Below, in pieces: positions 17,830 to 27,040 of a DNA stretch of 64,000 nt; the stretch's first letter is position 1, and the number at the start of each line of letters is the position of its first letter. The stretch spans positions 1,488,001 through 1,552,000 of the forward strand of contig NZ_AP023180.1 of the NCBI RefSeq assembly GCF_013426915.1, written 5' to 3'. The position numbers and the translations under genes were made by a program. The DNA comes from Paraburkholderia sp. PGU19 (GTDB taxonomy: Bacteria; Pseudomonadota; Gammaproteobacteria; Burkholderiales; Burkholderiaceae). The notes under the pieces are model-generated. The model was not told the DNA's origin, made no database searches, and saw only the letters and a program-made list of their open reading frames with translations.

Positions 17830-18125
17830 CTTCGCGACTGGCGGCGCTTGCCGCGGCTGAATCCGATGTGCGGGCGCGAATGGCCGTATCGCGTGCGAAC
17901 CTGGTCGCCGCGCGGGACGCAGCGCGCCTGCTTCCGGGCGCCACCAGGCCTTCACTGACGATGCGCGCGCGAGAGCTGGTATCGATCGCGCCGAACGTCA
18001 CGCTGCTCGCGGCGGTGCTTGTCGGATCGCTGGTGCTAGGGCCGCGCAGGATCGTGGGCGTCGTCGTGCGCAACGGGCTCGTTGCGTGGATCGCGAGGAC
18101 GGTGCGGCGTGTCGCGGGAAACTGA
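17826..18125 (+). CDS. YqjK-like small protein
   Basis: 99 residues: a helical, Arg/Ala-rich N-terminal half (SRLAALAAAESDVRARMAVS) and a C-terminal hydrophobic stretch around 57-72. It overlaps the upstream YqjE-like gene by 4 nt. Position and layout rather than sequence support the YqjK label. Function unknown. Confidence 0.7.
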   Translation: MTSRLAALAAAESDVRARMAVSRANLVAARDAARLLPGATRPSLTMRARELVSIAPNVTLLAAVLVGSLVLGPRRIVGVVVRNGLVAWIARTVRRVAGN

Positions 18126-18202
18126 GCGCCGCGATTCGCCGCCGCGTAGAAGCGTTCAAGGTGGCGACGCAACTGTCCGTCTCTGCGCGACGGTGGGACG
18201 TG

Positions 18203-18994
18203 TCAGATTGCACGTCTGACCGCTCGTCCGCCAATTTGCACTGCTCCGTCCGCGTATCGCGCCATGAGCGTACACGGCTGGCCGAGCGCGTCGCCTTGCA
18301 GCAGCGTAATGCTTCGCTCCAGCGACAAGGCCAGCGCGCCAGCCGCCACCCCCGTCGCAGCATCTTCGAAGCGCGGGTCTAGATGATTGAAGTTCCGCCC
18401 CGCGTACACATCGTCATGAAGGCGGCAATAGACGTACATGCCTGAAACGCCGTGAGTTCGGCTCCATTCAGCAATACCCGTCAGATCGGGACGCAAGGCG
18501 GCCAGCACCGATTGATCCGCCACCTCTACCAGCAGCTTTGCGCTCCCCACCGATGCGAGTCCAGGTGTACCAACCAGGTTGGTCGGTTCGACGCGAAGCA
18601 ACCGCGCCGTCTCCGCGACATGACGGGTCAACGCCGGGCAAGACTGCGCCTTCACGCCGACGAAGATTCCCCCATCAACGCGCTCGACCTCGAGCACCTG
18701 CCGATGCACGCTCGTGACGAACCGAACGCGATCGACGTCAGGGTACCGCTCGAAGAAAACCGAGCTCGCCGCGAGCGTCGCATGCAGGCAAAGGGGGCTG
18801 CGGGCATGCGGGTAGTAGTAGTCAAGCTGCATGTCACCGGCCGCATCCGCTTCCACGAATACCGTAGCGCTTGCGTCTTGCTGCTGGGCGAACTTCAGTC
18901 GTTCCGGTTCAGCCAACGCTGAGTCCTCTACGACGATCGCCGTGTTGCCACTTTCGTCAGTGCGGCCGAAGCAAAGCATGCGATGGATATTCAT
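18203..18994 (-). CDS. PhzF-family isomerase-like protein with altered active site
   Basis: 263 residues, two-lobed PhzF fold: DESGNTAIVVEDSALA near the start, ATLAASSVFF in lobe 1, and FNHLDPRFEDAATGVAAGAL in lobe 2, the family's C-terminal signature. The usual catalytic Glu (pattern S-E-T, near residue 45 in PhzF) reads Ser-Ala-Thr here (Ala43). The usual Gly before His-Ala-Thr is Leu (CLHATLAA). The protein is probably folded, but isomerase activity of the classical kind is doubtful. Divergent from the DeoR/MFS pair. Confidence 0.85.
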   Translation of the reverse strand: MNIHRMLCFGRTDESGNTAIVVEDSALAEPERLKFAQQQDASATVFVEADAAGDMQLDYYYPHARSPLCLHATLAASSVFFERYPDVDRVRFVTSVHRQVLEVERVDGGIFVGVKAQSCPALTRHVAETARLLRVEPTNLVGTPGLASVGSAKLLVEVADQSVLAALRPDLTGIAEWSRTHGVSGMYVYCRLHDDVYAGRNFNHLDPRFEDAATGVAAGALALSLERSITLLQGDALGQPCTLMARYADGAVQIGGRAVRRAI

Positions 18995-19207
18995 TGTGGG
19001 TCGTGTCGCTGTCGAATTGCGTGCGGGTGGAAATTATCGCGCAATCCATCTCTCGCAGGCGCTGGCTGGATCGACCGCCTCGACGTCTCCTGTCCGCTGC
19101 TGCCGACGAACTGATCGCACGTGGCCCTTTTTCATTGCGAAGCCTTGAACCAACCGTGCACGTTTGTGCACGTTTACATTCTTGTTTATGCACGATATGA
19201 TGCAGAC

Positions 19208-19992
19208 ATGAATGACGACATCCCCTCGCACGACGCGATGAGATCGCGAACAGGCTCGCCCAAGGGCAGCCTGTCGTCGCGGCCTCGCTCGCTGCTGAAT
19301 TCAATATTTCGGAAGACGCGATCCGTCGCGACCTCCGCGCGCTGGCAACGGAAGGCCGCTGCCGCAGGGTTTACGGCGGCGCGTTGCCCATCACGCCCGC
19401 GTCCGCACCGATGGCGGCCCGCATGGACCTGGCGCGGGAGCGCAAGTCGGCGCTGGCTCGTTCAGCCGTGCCGCTGATTCAACCAGGCGAACTCCTGTTT
19501 CTCGACAGCGGCAGCACCAATCTCGCGCTCGTCGACGTGTTGCCAGAGGAAAGCGAACTCACCGTGGCGACCAATTCCATCGACATCGCCGCTGCCGTGC
19601 TTCGCCGCTCCGATCTGCATCTCATCATGATCGGTGGATCGGTCGATCCGGCCGTGGGCGGATGCGTCGATGCGAGCGCGGTGGAGGCCATCGCCCAGTT
19701 GAATATCGATCGATGCTTCATCGGCTCGTGTGCGATATCGCCGAAGAGCGGGATCAGCGCGTTCGGTCTCGCCGACGCGACGTTCAAACGCGCGGTCCTC
19801 GCGGCCAGCGAGCACAGCGTGGTACTCGCGCTCACCGACAAGTTCAACGCCCGCGCGCCCCATCGGGTCGCCACGCTCAAGGCGATCGAATGCGTGATCG
19901 TCGAACACGACCTGCCGCGCGCGGAGCGTACGGCTCTGTCGAAATCCGGCCCATCGGTTGTTGTAAAGGCCGAACTGCCCGCCAGCCTGTGA
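19208..19992 (+). pseudogene. DeoR/GlpR-family regulator, frameshifted near the N-terminus
   Basis: Sugar-responsive repressor family. An ATG at 19208 begins MNDDIPS, but the HTH continues in another frame from about 19228 (RRDEIANRLAQGQPVV, then ISEDAIRRDLRAL). That frame runs to 19992 through a normal DeoR sensor domain (LLFLDSGSTNLALVDVLP, GGSVDPAVGG, ALTDKFN). Adding one C to the CCCC run at 19222-19225 would join both parts cleanly into about 260 residues. No ATG, GTG or TTG exists in the HTH frame after the preceding stop at 19213, so as written only a truncated TTG start at 19384 is available. Either a real inactivating deletion or a sequencing error. The MFS gene downstream is its likely target. 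Confidence 0.75.
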
Positions 19993-20024
19993 GCGCGGCC
20001 AACCCATTCAGGACACCCGTGACA

Positions 20025-21176
20025 ATGACGTTCGACCGACCCGCGGCACGACTCGCGACCCGCCTTGCCTTCCTCGTGGCCGGATTCGGTGTCGCGTGCT
20101 GGGCGCCGCTCGTGCCCTTCGCCAAGCAGCGGCTTGGCGTCGACGACGGCGTGCTCGGCCTGTTGCTGCTCTGCCTCGGCCTCGGATCGGTTATCGCGAT
20201 GGTGATCACGGGCGCGCTCAGCGCGCGATATGGCAGCAAGCCGATCATCGCCGTGGCAGGGTTCGGGCTGGCCGTGATCCTGCCGTTTCTGACTGTTGTC
20301 AGCACGCCGCTCACGCTGGGTATTGCCTTGCTCGCGTTCGGCGCGTCGCTCGGTTCGCTCGATGTCGCGATGAATATCCACGCAATCGATGTCGAGCGGG
20401 CGGAGGGCCGGCCCTTGATGTCGGGGTTTCATGCACTGTTCAGCATCGGTGGCTTTGCTGGATCGATGGCGATGACCTTTCTTCTTTCGATGCACATCGG
20501 CCCGCTCGAAAGCACATTGCTATGCGCCGTACTGATGCTCGGCGCGATTGCCGTTGCGCGGTCACGGCTGATCGAAACGGCTCACGCGAAAGAAGGTCCG
20601 CTATTCGTCGCGCCACGCGGCATCGTGCTGGTGCTTGCCGGCCTCACGGCGATTACGTTTCTTGTCGAAGGTGCACTGCTCGACTGGAGCGCGCTGCTGA
20701 TCACGGGCGCTGGACTGGTGGCTGCCGCGCAGGGCGGAGTGGGCTACATGGTTTTCTCGGTTGCGATGACGGCTGGCCGCCTGGGCGGCGACGCGGTGAC
20801 CGCACGCGTCGGAGACCGCGCGATGGTGTTCTGGGGCGGATGGGTCGCAATGGGCGGCTTTGTCGTTCTGTTGACCGCACCGGGCGCTGCGATTGCGATG
20901 GCAGGCTTTCTGTTGATCGGCCTTGGCGCATCGAACGTGGTGCCCGTGCTGTTCCGTCAGGCAGGCTCGCAACGCGCGATGCCATCGGCGCTCGCCGTCG
21001 TCGCGATCACGACGACGGGTTACGCGGGGAATCTCGTCGGCCCGGCGGGTGTGGGGTTTGTTGCGAATGGAGTGGGACTGCCGGGGGCGTTCTGGATGTT
21101 GGCGGCATTGCTCTGTCTTGTGCCGTGTTGTGCCCGGCTGGTTACGGCGAAGCAGGCGCAAGTGGACATGTCGTGA
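20025..21176 (+). CDS. MFS transporter, YbjJ-like
   Basis: 383-residue, 12-helix inner-membrane transporter. N-terminal helix 1 is LAFLVAGFGVACWAPLVPFA; loop 2-3 has GALSARYGSKPIIAV; FGASLGSLDVAMNIHAIDVE in helices 4-5 is typical of the YbjJ group of sugar or metabolite exporters. ATG 20025 is chosen; GTG 20019 has a better-spaced AGGA (5 nt) and may be the true start. It follows the DeoR gene by about 30 nt, as sugar transporters often do. Confidence 0.85.
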   Translation: MTFDRPAARLATRLAFLVAGFGVACWAPLVPFAKQRLGVDDGVLGLLLLCLGLGSVIAMVITGALSARYGSKPIIAVAGFGLAVILPFLTVVSTPLTLGIALLAFGASLGSLDVAMNIHAIDVERAEGRPLMSGFHALFSIGGFAGSMAMTFLLSMHIGPLESTLLCAVLMLGAIAVARSRLIETAHAKEGPLFVAPRGIVLVLAGLTAITFLVEGALLDWSALLITGAGLVAAAQGGVGYMVFSVAMTAGRLGGDAVTARVGDRAMVFWGGWVAMGGFVVLLTAPGAAIAMAGFLLIGLGASNVVPVLFRQAGSQRAMPSALAVVAITTTGYAGNLVGPAGVGFVANGVGLPGAFWMLAALLCLVPCCARLVTAKQAQVDMS

Positions 21177-21291
21177 ACTTCGGTGACGGTGATGTCCTGA
21201 GACTGTTTACCTCGGTTGTCGTCTGCAGCGCTTCCGGGCGGACAGACGCCCGAATGCCCGCATCCAGTCGCTTGCGAAGGTAGCCCGTGAA

Positions 21292-22044
21292 TTATCGGCC
21301 CAGGGCGGCCTGGGCCCGTTGCAGCCACTCGCTGTTATGTTCGCGGGCGTGGCGTGGCCAATGCCTGGCATCGTGCACGATCTCAGCGTAAAGTTCGCGC
21401 GCACGCTGGCGGTCGGCCTCGTCGGGCTGCGCCGCTAGCCAATCGGCGTACAGGCAACGTGGTGCGGCGTCGCTTGCGCTCGCGAGCGCGATCTCGAACG
21501 CGGCGCGTGTGCCTGGCGCGCCAATCGCGGCCAGAGCCCGTGCGTACAGCAACGCGGGCTCCGGCTGCCGGCGGCTGAGAGGATTGGCGGCGAACAGTTT
21601 TTCCAGCGCATCCTGCGTAGCCGAAGCATTGCCGTTGGCAAACTGCGCACGCGCCAGCCCCTGGAGTAAAGCCGGATCGGATGAGAACGGCCCGCTGGCC
21701 GCTGCCTGGTAATGCTCCAGGGCTTCGGCGGCATTTCCTGCATCGAGCAGCGCTGCAGCCAGCCGCATGCGATGCTCGACGGTCGGCGCGCGATCGAAAT
21801 ACGTGCGCGCCTCGCGTACCGCCCGGTTGGGATCGACAAGCTGCGAAATGGCCCTCGTTGCCGCCCTTGCCCCACGCGACTGGCGCAGAGAGGGCAAGTA
21901 AATGACAAAGAAGTAGACCGCACTGCCCAGGCCGGGGAAAAGAAACAGGATCAGCAGCCAGTACATGTTCTGCTGGGTGCGCACGGCATGCACCGCAAAG
22001 AACACGGCGATGATGACGTAAAGGCTGATTCCAAAGATGCGCAT
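21292..22044 (-). CDS. Membrane-anchored TPR protein
   Basis: 250 residues. Two N-terminal hydrophobic segments (ISLYVIIAVFFAVHAV and MYWLLILFLFPGLGSAVYFF) resemble the PLDc_N-type double helix. Then come several helical TPR-like repeats (MRLAAALLDAGNAAEALEHY; LLQGLARAQFANGNASATQD; ARALAAIGAPGTRAAFEIAL). Likely a scaffold facing the cytosol or periplasm. Convergent with the MFS gene; no operon partner. Function unknown. Confidence 0.8.
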   Translation of the reverse strand: MRIFGISLYVIIAVFFAVHAVRTQQNMYWLLILFLFPGLGSAVYFFVIYLPSLRQSRGARAATRAISQLVDPNRAVREARTYFDRAPTVEHRMRLAAALLDAGNAAEALEHYQAAASGPFSSDPALLQGLARAQFANGNASATQDALEKLFAANPLSRRQPEPALLYARALAAIGAPGTRAAFEIALASASDAAPRCLYADWLAAQPDEADRQRARELYAEIVHDARHWPRHAREHNSEWLQRAQAALGR

Positions 22045-22858
22045 TGACGAGAAGGTCAGTTGTGGGGCGTTGCCGATGGTACGTCAACGAAACGGCCGAG
22101 CGTTATTGTGACAGAAGCGCGCTGACATGCCTGGTAGCTCGGCGGGCTCCTTCGCGCACCACGCCTTGGTGAGCCAGCTACAGACCCGTCCTGCGCCCCC
22201 GAAAGCGACCCTGTATGCGTAGAACGTCGCGATGATCCTTTGCCTCTGGCGGCAGCGTTTTGGGCGGCGTTCATCGATAGGCGCTCAGGCTGACCCGCTT
22301 GAACAACGAGCGCGGCCACGTCCACATGGCATGGCTTCGCACAAGCCACCCGCTTGCACCGCTATAATAGAAGGTTGGAGCCGCGGTGGCAGAAGGCATC
22401 TGGAACGGCAGGTCGCCGGTCGAATTTCCACGGAATTTGCCGGGCGCCCGGGCAGGTCAGGGTTTGCGCGGTGCGTCGGCGTCTATGAGACACACGGTTT
22501 CGGCGTCCAGGCTTGCACCAGCTTCATCGCCTTCCGGGTTGGCAATGGGCAGGACCGTTCGATGGACAGGCTGGCCCCTTTCATGCGCCCCTGGTCATCG
22601 TACGATCCCGTTGCGCGCTTGTCTGGTGATGACTTCGGGGCGGAACGACCTTCCCCGCACATGCTCGCTTCAGTTGCTCATCGTGAAGTTGCTTGAGTTG
22701 TCCGGTCTGGTCAGTTTGCAGCCCCGCGTACAGCTTTTTCCGCCGATGGAAGGTCTGCATCCGGGATGCTCACGTAGCGAACAACGCCGCCACCAGCATG
22801 CCGGTCTCCACCTGTTTCAACACCGCCACGATTCCGTGGTGATCACATTTCAGTACTC
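22045..22858. other. 814-base gap with no recognised gene
   Basis: No convincing protein-coding frame: short frames have poor composition and no ribosome sites. A perfect TATAAT at 22363-22368 on the plus strand suggests a promoter about 490 nt before the FAD dehydrogenase. The GC-rich stretch after it (22370-22850) could be a long leader or a small RNA. I compared it by eye with 6S, RNase P, tmRNA and SRP RNA features and saw no match. Confidence 0.4.
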
Positions 22859-24484
22859 ATGCTACGTCTAAGCGAAGTCAAACTCCCGCTCGACCATCCC
22901 GAGAGCGATCTCGAAGCCGCGATTCGCGCGCGCCTCGCGGATCTCGGCGTGCCGGCAGACGGGCTCATCCGTTACACCGTGTTCCGCCGTGCGCACGACG
23001 CACGCAAGCGCTCAGACATCAAGCTGACCTATATCGTCGATGTCGAACTCAGGGACGAAGCGGCCGCGCTCAAGCGGATGGCCGGCAAGCCGCATTGCGG
23101 ACCGACGCCGGACATGGCGTACCACTTTGTCGCGAAGGCTCCCGAGCACACAGATTCCTTGCGCCCCGTCGTAATCGGCATGGGGCCGTGCGGCCTGTTC
23201 GCAGGACTAATCCTCGCGCAGATGGGGTTCCGTCCGATCATCCTCGAACGCGGCAAAGCCGTGCGCGAGCGCACCAAGGACACCTTTGGCCTGTGGCGCA
23301 AGTCCGTACTGAACCCGGAATCCAATGTGCAGTTCGGCGAAGGCGGGGCCGGAACGTTTTCCGACGGCAAGCTCTACAGCCAGATCAAGGATCCGAACCA
23401 CTACGGCCGCAAGGTGCTGGAGGAATTCGTCAAGGCGGGCGCACCGGAAGACATCCTGTATCTGAGCCGGCCGCACATCGGCACTTTCCGCCTCGTCAGC
23501 ATGGTGGAAAAAATGCGCGCCAATATCGAGGAACTGGGGGGCGAAGTGCGCTTCGAAACCAGGGTCGAGGACATCGAAATCGATCAGGGCAAGGTGCGCG
23601 CGCTCAAGCTGTCGAACGGCGAAACGTTGCGGTGCGATCACGTGGTGCTGGCCGTGGGCCACAGCGCGCGCGACACCTTCCAGATGCTGCACGATCGCGG
23701 CGTTTATATGGAAGCCAAGCCTTTTTCACTCGGGTTTCGCATCGAGCATCCGCAGGGGCTGATCGATCGCAGCCGCTTTGGCAAGTTTGCGGGCCACAAG
23801 CAACTCGGCGCGGCCGACTACAAGGTGGTCCATCACTGCAGCAATGGACGGGCCGTCTACAGCTTTTGCATGTGCCCTGGCGGCACGGTGGTCGCGGCCA
23901 CCTCCGAGCCGGGCCGCGTGGTCACCAATGGCATGAGCCAGTATTCCCGGGCCGAGCGCAATGCGAATGCGGGTATCGTCGTCGGCATCACGCCGGAAGA
24001 AGACTATCCCGGCGGTCCGCTGGCCGGCATTGCGTTCCAGCGCAAATGGGAAGAGCGCGCATTCGAACTCGGCGGCGGCGATTACCACGCGCCGGGTCAA
24101 CTGGTCGGAGACTTCATCGCCGGCCGGCCGTCGACGTCGCTTGGTTCCGTGGTGCCGTCGTACAAGCCGGGCGTGCGCCCGACCGATCTCAGCACCGCAC
24201 TCCCAGACTACGTGATCGAAGCAATCCGTGAAGCACTACCCCAGATCGACAAGAAGATCTCAGGCTTCGCGATGCACGATGCAGTGCTCACCGGCGTAGA
24301 GACGCGCACGTCGTCACCGCTGCGGATTCGACGCAAAGACGACTACCAAAGCATGAACGTCGACGGTCTGTATCCGGCCGGCGAAGGCGCGGGGTATGCG
24401 GGTGGTATCTATTCGGCCGCCATCGACGGCATCGAAGTGGCGCAAGCGTTGGCACTCAATCTGACGTCGGCGCCCATGCGCTGA
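22859..24484 (+). CDS. FAD-dependent dehydrogenase (COG2509-like)
   Basis: 541-residue flavoprotein of the uncharacterised FAD-dehydrogenase group. It has a ~95-residue N-terminal domain (DLEAAIRARLADLGVPADGL, RRAHDARKRSDIKLTYIVD), then the Rossmann motif VVIGMGPCGLFAGL near residue 103. NVQFGEGGAGTFSDGKLYS follows, the hallmark of this group, and a C-terminal FAD contact at NVDGLYPAGEGAGYAGGI. The electron acceptor and substrate are unknown for the family. ATG 22859 has no obvious ribosome site. Stands alone. Confidence 0.88.
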   Translation: MLRLSEVKLPLDHPESDLEAAIRARLADLGVPADGLIRYTVFRRAHDARKRSDIKLTYIVDVELRDEAAALKRMAGKPHCGPTPDMAYHFVAKAPEHTDSLRPVVIGMGPCGLFAGLILAQMGFRPIILERGKAVRERTKDTFGLWRKSVLNPESNVQFGEGGAGTFSDGKLYSQIKDPNHYGRKVLEEFVKAGAPEDILYLSRPHIGTFRLVSMVEKMRANIEELGGEVRFETRVEDIEIDQGKVRALKLSNGETLRCDHVVLAVGHSARDTFQMLHDRGVYMEAKPFSLGFRIEHPQGLIDRSRFGKFAGHKQLGAADYKVVHHCSNGRAVYSFCMCPGGTVVAATSEPGRVVTNGMSQYSRAERNANAGIVVGITPEEDYPGGPLAGIAFQRKWEERAFELGGGDYHAPGQLVGDFIAGRPSTSLGSVVPSYKPGVRPTDLSTALPDYVIEAIREALPQIDKKISGFAMHDAVLTGVETRTSSPLRIRRKDDYQSMNVDGLYPAGEGAGYAGGIYSAAIDGIEVAQALALNLTSAPMR

Positions 24485-24668
24485 TGTGCCGGACAGGATC
24501 GGCGCGCGAAGGTCCGTTAGCTCGGTGAAGTCGACGTTCAAATCAACGTGAAAACCCGGGGGGCCGGCGCTCCCGCGCCGGCGGTTTGACAGGCGCGAGA
24601 CGGGCGGCGGATACTGGATCGCGCGGTCGCCCGCTTGTGCCCGGCGCCGCGCGTTCCGGGGGAGCGCC

Positions 24669-26912
24669 GTGAAGCCAGGTGCCACAGGTTCCGCGTCCGA
24701 GTCTGCGTCTGAAAGCGCTGCCGCACCGCGCATGACGACCGTCGGCCTGCTCGGCGACCTGACGGCGGGCGCCGTCTCGACGCTCGTCATGCTCTGCTAC
24801 GCAATGAGCCTGGGCACGCTGATCTTCAGCGCGGACCTCGCGCGCTACGCCGAACTCGGCGTGCCTACCGCGCTGGTCAGCTGCATCGTCACGGCGCTGG
24901 TGATCGCGCTGACCAGTTCGATGCGCCTGAATATCGCCGGGCCGGACAGCAATGCGACTGCATTTCTCGCAGGCGTGGCGGCGGGCGTCGCGAGCAGCGT
25001 GCGTGCCGACGGCGGCTCGCCGCAAACCATTCTTCTGACTGTACTGATCGCCATCGCGCTGTGTTCGGTAATGACGGGCATCGTGCTGTACGCGATCGGT
25101 TCGTCGAAGCGCAGCCGTTCATTGCAGTTCCTGCCGTATCCCGTAGTCGGCGGGTTTCTGGCGGGCACCGGTTATCTGCTGCTGGCGGGCGCATTCCGCG
25201 TGGCGACGGGCGAGTCCCCGCAGTGGCACACCCTGCCTCTGCTCACGCATCTGCACTGGCTCGCGTGGATGCCGGCGCTGTTCATCGGTGTGCTCACAAC
25301 CGCTCTCACGCGCGGCCGGCAGCACATTGCCGCGCTGCCGTTCGTGCTCGCGTGCGGGATCGTGCTGTTCTATCTGTCGCTGCACTTCGCCGGACTGTCT
25401 ATCGACGATGCGCGCAATATGGGCTTGCTGCTGCCTCATGTGAAGCTGCACTTCTTCCCGGATCTGCACGTATCCGCGCCGCTCGCCAATGGCGCCATCG
25501 ACTGGGCCGCGATCGCGGCGCATCTTCCGGAGACACTCGTCGTGACGTCTGCGTCGGCAATCACGATCCTGATGAACTCGACGGCCATCGGCGCGGCAAC
25601 AGGCGAGGACGTCGACCTGAACCGCGAAATGCGCGCGGCGGGCCTTGCCAACATCGCGAGTGGTCTGCTCGGCGGGATGGTCGGCTACCAGTCGTACAAC
25701 CGCTCGATGCTCAATGCGCGCACCGGCGCGACGAGCCGCATGGCAGGCGTATTCGCAGCGCTCGCGTGCCTTGTCGCGCTCATGGTATCGCCTGATCTGG
25801 TGGCGCTCTTTCCCGTCCCCGTGCTGGTCGGGCTGCAGCTCTTCATGGGGCTGCGGCTGCTGATGCAATGGTTGGTCGGCGCGTATGCAAGGCTCAACTG
25901 GTACGAGTACGCGCTCGTGCCCGGCATGCTTGCCGTCGTGGCGCTCTATGGCGTCGTTGCGGGCGTGATCGCGGGCGTCATTGCCGCGTGCGTGATGTTC
26001 ACGCTGCTGTATGGACGCGTGAGCTGCGTGCGCATGGCATTCGATGCGACCATGCGCACCTCGACAGTCGAGCGCAGTATCGAGGATGCCGCGCGTCTGC
26101 GCGAACTCGGCACGCAGCTATGCGGGATGTGCCTTCAGGGCTTTCTGTTTTTCGGCACCGCGAATTCGATTCTGCAACGCGTGCGCGAACGGCTCGAAAC
26201 AAAAGATGCCGTACCTGTGCGCTATATCGTGCTCGACTTCGCGTCGACCAACGGCATGGATGCGTCGGTATCGATCGCCTTCGTGAAGCTGCGGCAACTG
26301 TGCGCGTCATCGGGTGCCGACCTCGTGCTCACCGCGTTGCCCGCGCGCTCACGCAGTCTGCTCGTGAGGACGGGTACGCTGAACTTGCGGATACACGAGT
26401 TCGCCACGCTCGATGCGGGTCTCGAATGGATCGAAGACACACTGCTCGGATCGGGTTCCGCGATGCAGCCATCGGGGGAACAGCATTTCCGTGCGACACT
26501 CGCTCCGCATTTCACGCCGCCTGCGCTGGAAAGGCTATGTGAGTGCCTCGAAGTACGCGATCTCGATGCAGGTCAGCACCTGTTTTCGCGCGGCGAGCCG
26601 GGCGACGCGCTTTATATCGTCGAGCGCGGACGCGTCGCCGTTTCGCTGCCGCTGCCCGACGGCCGGCTGGTGCGGCTGCGCTCGTTCGGCCCCGGCACGG
26701 TGGTCGGCGAAATGGCCGTGTACACGCAGACCACGCGAAGCGCCGATGTGATCGCCGAAACGCCGACGCGCGTTCACCGTCTGTCGGTGCCCACACTGCT
26801 CGCGCTCGAACGTGAAGACCCCGTCACCGCACAGCAGTTTCACCGCTTTCTGATCAAGACGATTGCGTCGCGGCTCGCTGTTGCCGATGAAGCACTGCGT
26901 GCCGCGTATTGA
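24669..26912 (+). CDS. SulP-family anion transporter fused to STAS and cyclic-nucleotide-binding domains
   Basis: 747 residues in three blocks. About 22-450 is the SulP membrane domain (MRLNIAGPDSNATAFLAG, LQFLPYPVVGGFLAGTGYLL, GLANIASGLLGGMVGYQSYN). About 455-575 is a STAS domain (VLDFASTNGMDASVSIAF). About 605-740 is a CRP-like cNMP-binding fold (GQHLFSRGEPGDALYIVERG, FGPGTVVGEMAVY, TRSADVIAE). Likely an inner-membrane uptake system for sulfate, bicarbonate or another anion gated by a cyclic nucleotide. The phosphate-binding-cassette positions FGPGTVVGEMAVYTQTTRSA look intact. An internal ATG (MTTVGLLG) is an alternative start. Confidence 0.9.
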   Translation: MKPGATGSASESASESAAAPRMTTVGLLGDLTAGAVSTLVMLCYAMSLGTLIFSADLARYAELGVPTALVSCIVTALVIALTSSMRLNIAGPDSNATAFLAGVAAGVASSVRADGGSPQTILLTVLIAIALCSVMTGIVLYAIGSSKRSRSLQFLPYPVVGGFLAGTGYLLLAGAFRVATGESPQWHTLPLLTHLHWLAWMPALFIGVLTTALTRGRQHIAALPFVLACGIVLFYLSLHFAGLSIDDARNMGLLLPHVKLHFFPDLHVSAPLANGAIDWAAIAAHLPETLVVTSASAITILMNSTAIGAATGEDVDLNREMRAAGLANIASGLLGGMVGYQSYNRSMLNARTGATSRMAGVFAALACLVALMVSPDLVALFPVPVLVGLQLFMGLRLLMQWLVGAYARLNWYEYALVPGMLAVVALYGVVAGVIAGVIAACVMFTLLYGRVSCVRMAFDATMRTSTVERSIEDAARLRELGTQLCGMCLQGFLFFGTANSILQRVRERLETKDAVPVRYIVLDFASTNGMDASVSIAFVKLRQLCASSGADLVLTALPARSRSLLVRTGTLNLRIHEFATLDAGLEWIEDTLLGSGSAMQPSGEQHFRATLAPHFTPPALERLCECLEVRDLDAGQHLFSRGEPGDALYIVERGRVAVSLPLPDGRLVRLRSFGPGTVVGEMAVYTQTTRSADVIAETPTRVHRLSVPTLLALEREDPVTAQQFHRFLIKTIASRLAVADEALRAAY

Positions 26913-27040
26913 GCGCGTTGGGTGTTGAAGGCGTGCTAGCTCCGGTCAGCTGGATCGTTCTCGACGAAAGCCGTTAGCGACAATGGCCATGAAGCTTGAC
27001 GGTTGCATTGATGCTTGCAGTGCAACCGGCAACGCACAGC

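Noticed and set aside
17455..18125. 'Holin' family hit as a sign of prophage
   Set aside because: The trio is the chromosomal csbD/yqjE/yqjK-type arrangement; no endolysin, capsid, integrase or att-like repeats nearby.
22363..22560. Possible 6S, RNase P, SRP or tmRNA gene after TATAAT
   Set aside because: None of the conserved sequence blocks of these RNAs could be found by eye; left as unassigned.
23095..24231. 378-residue plus-strand frame inside the FAD dehydrogenase
   Set aside because: Arg/Gly-rich out-of-frame shadow; the other frame has clear FAD motifs.
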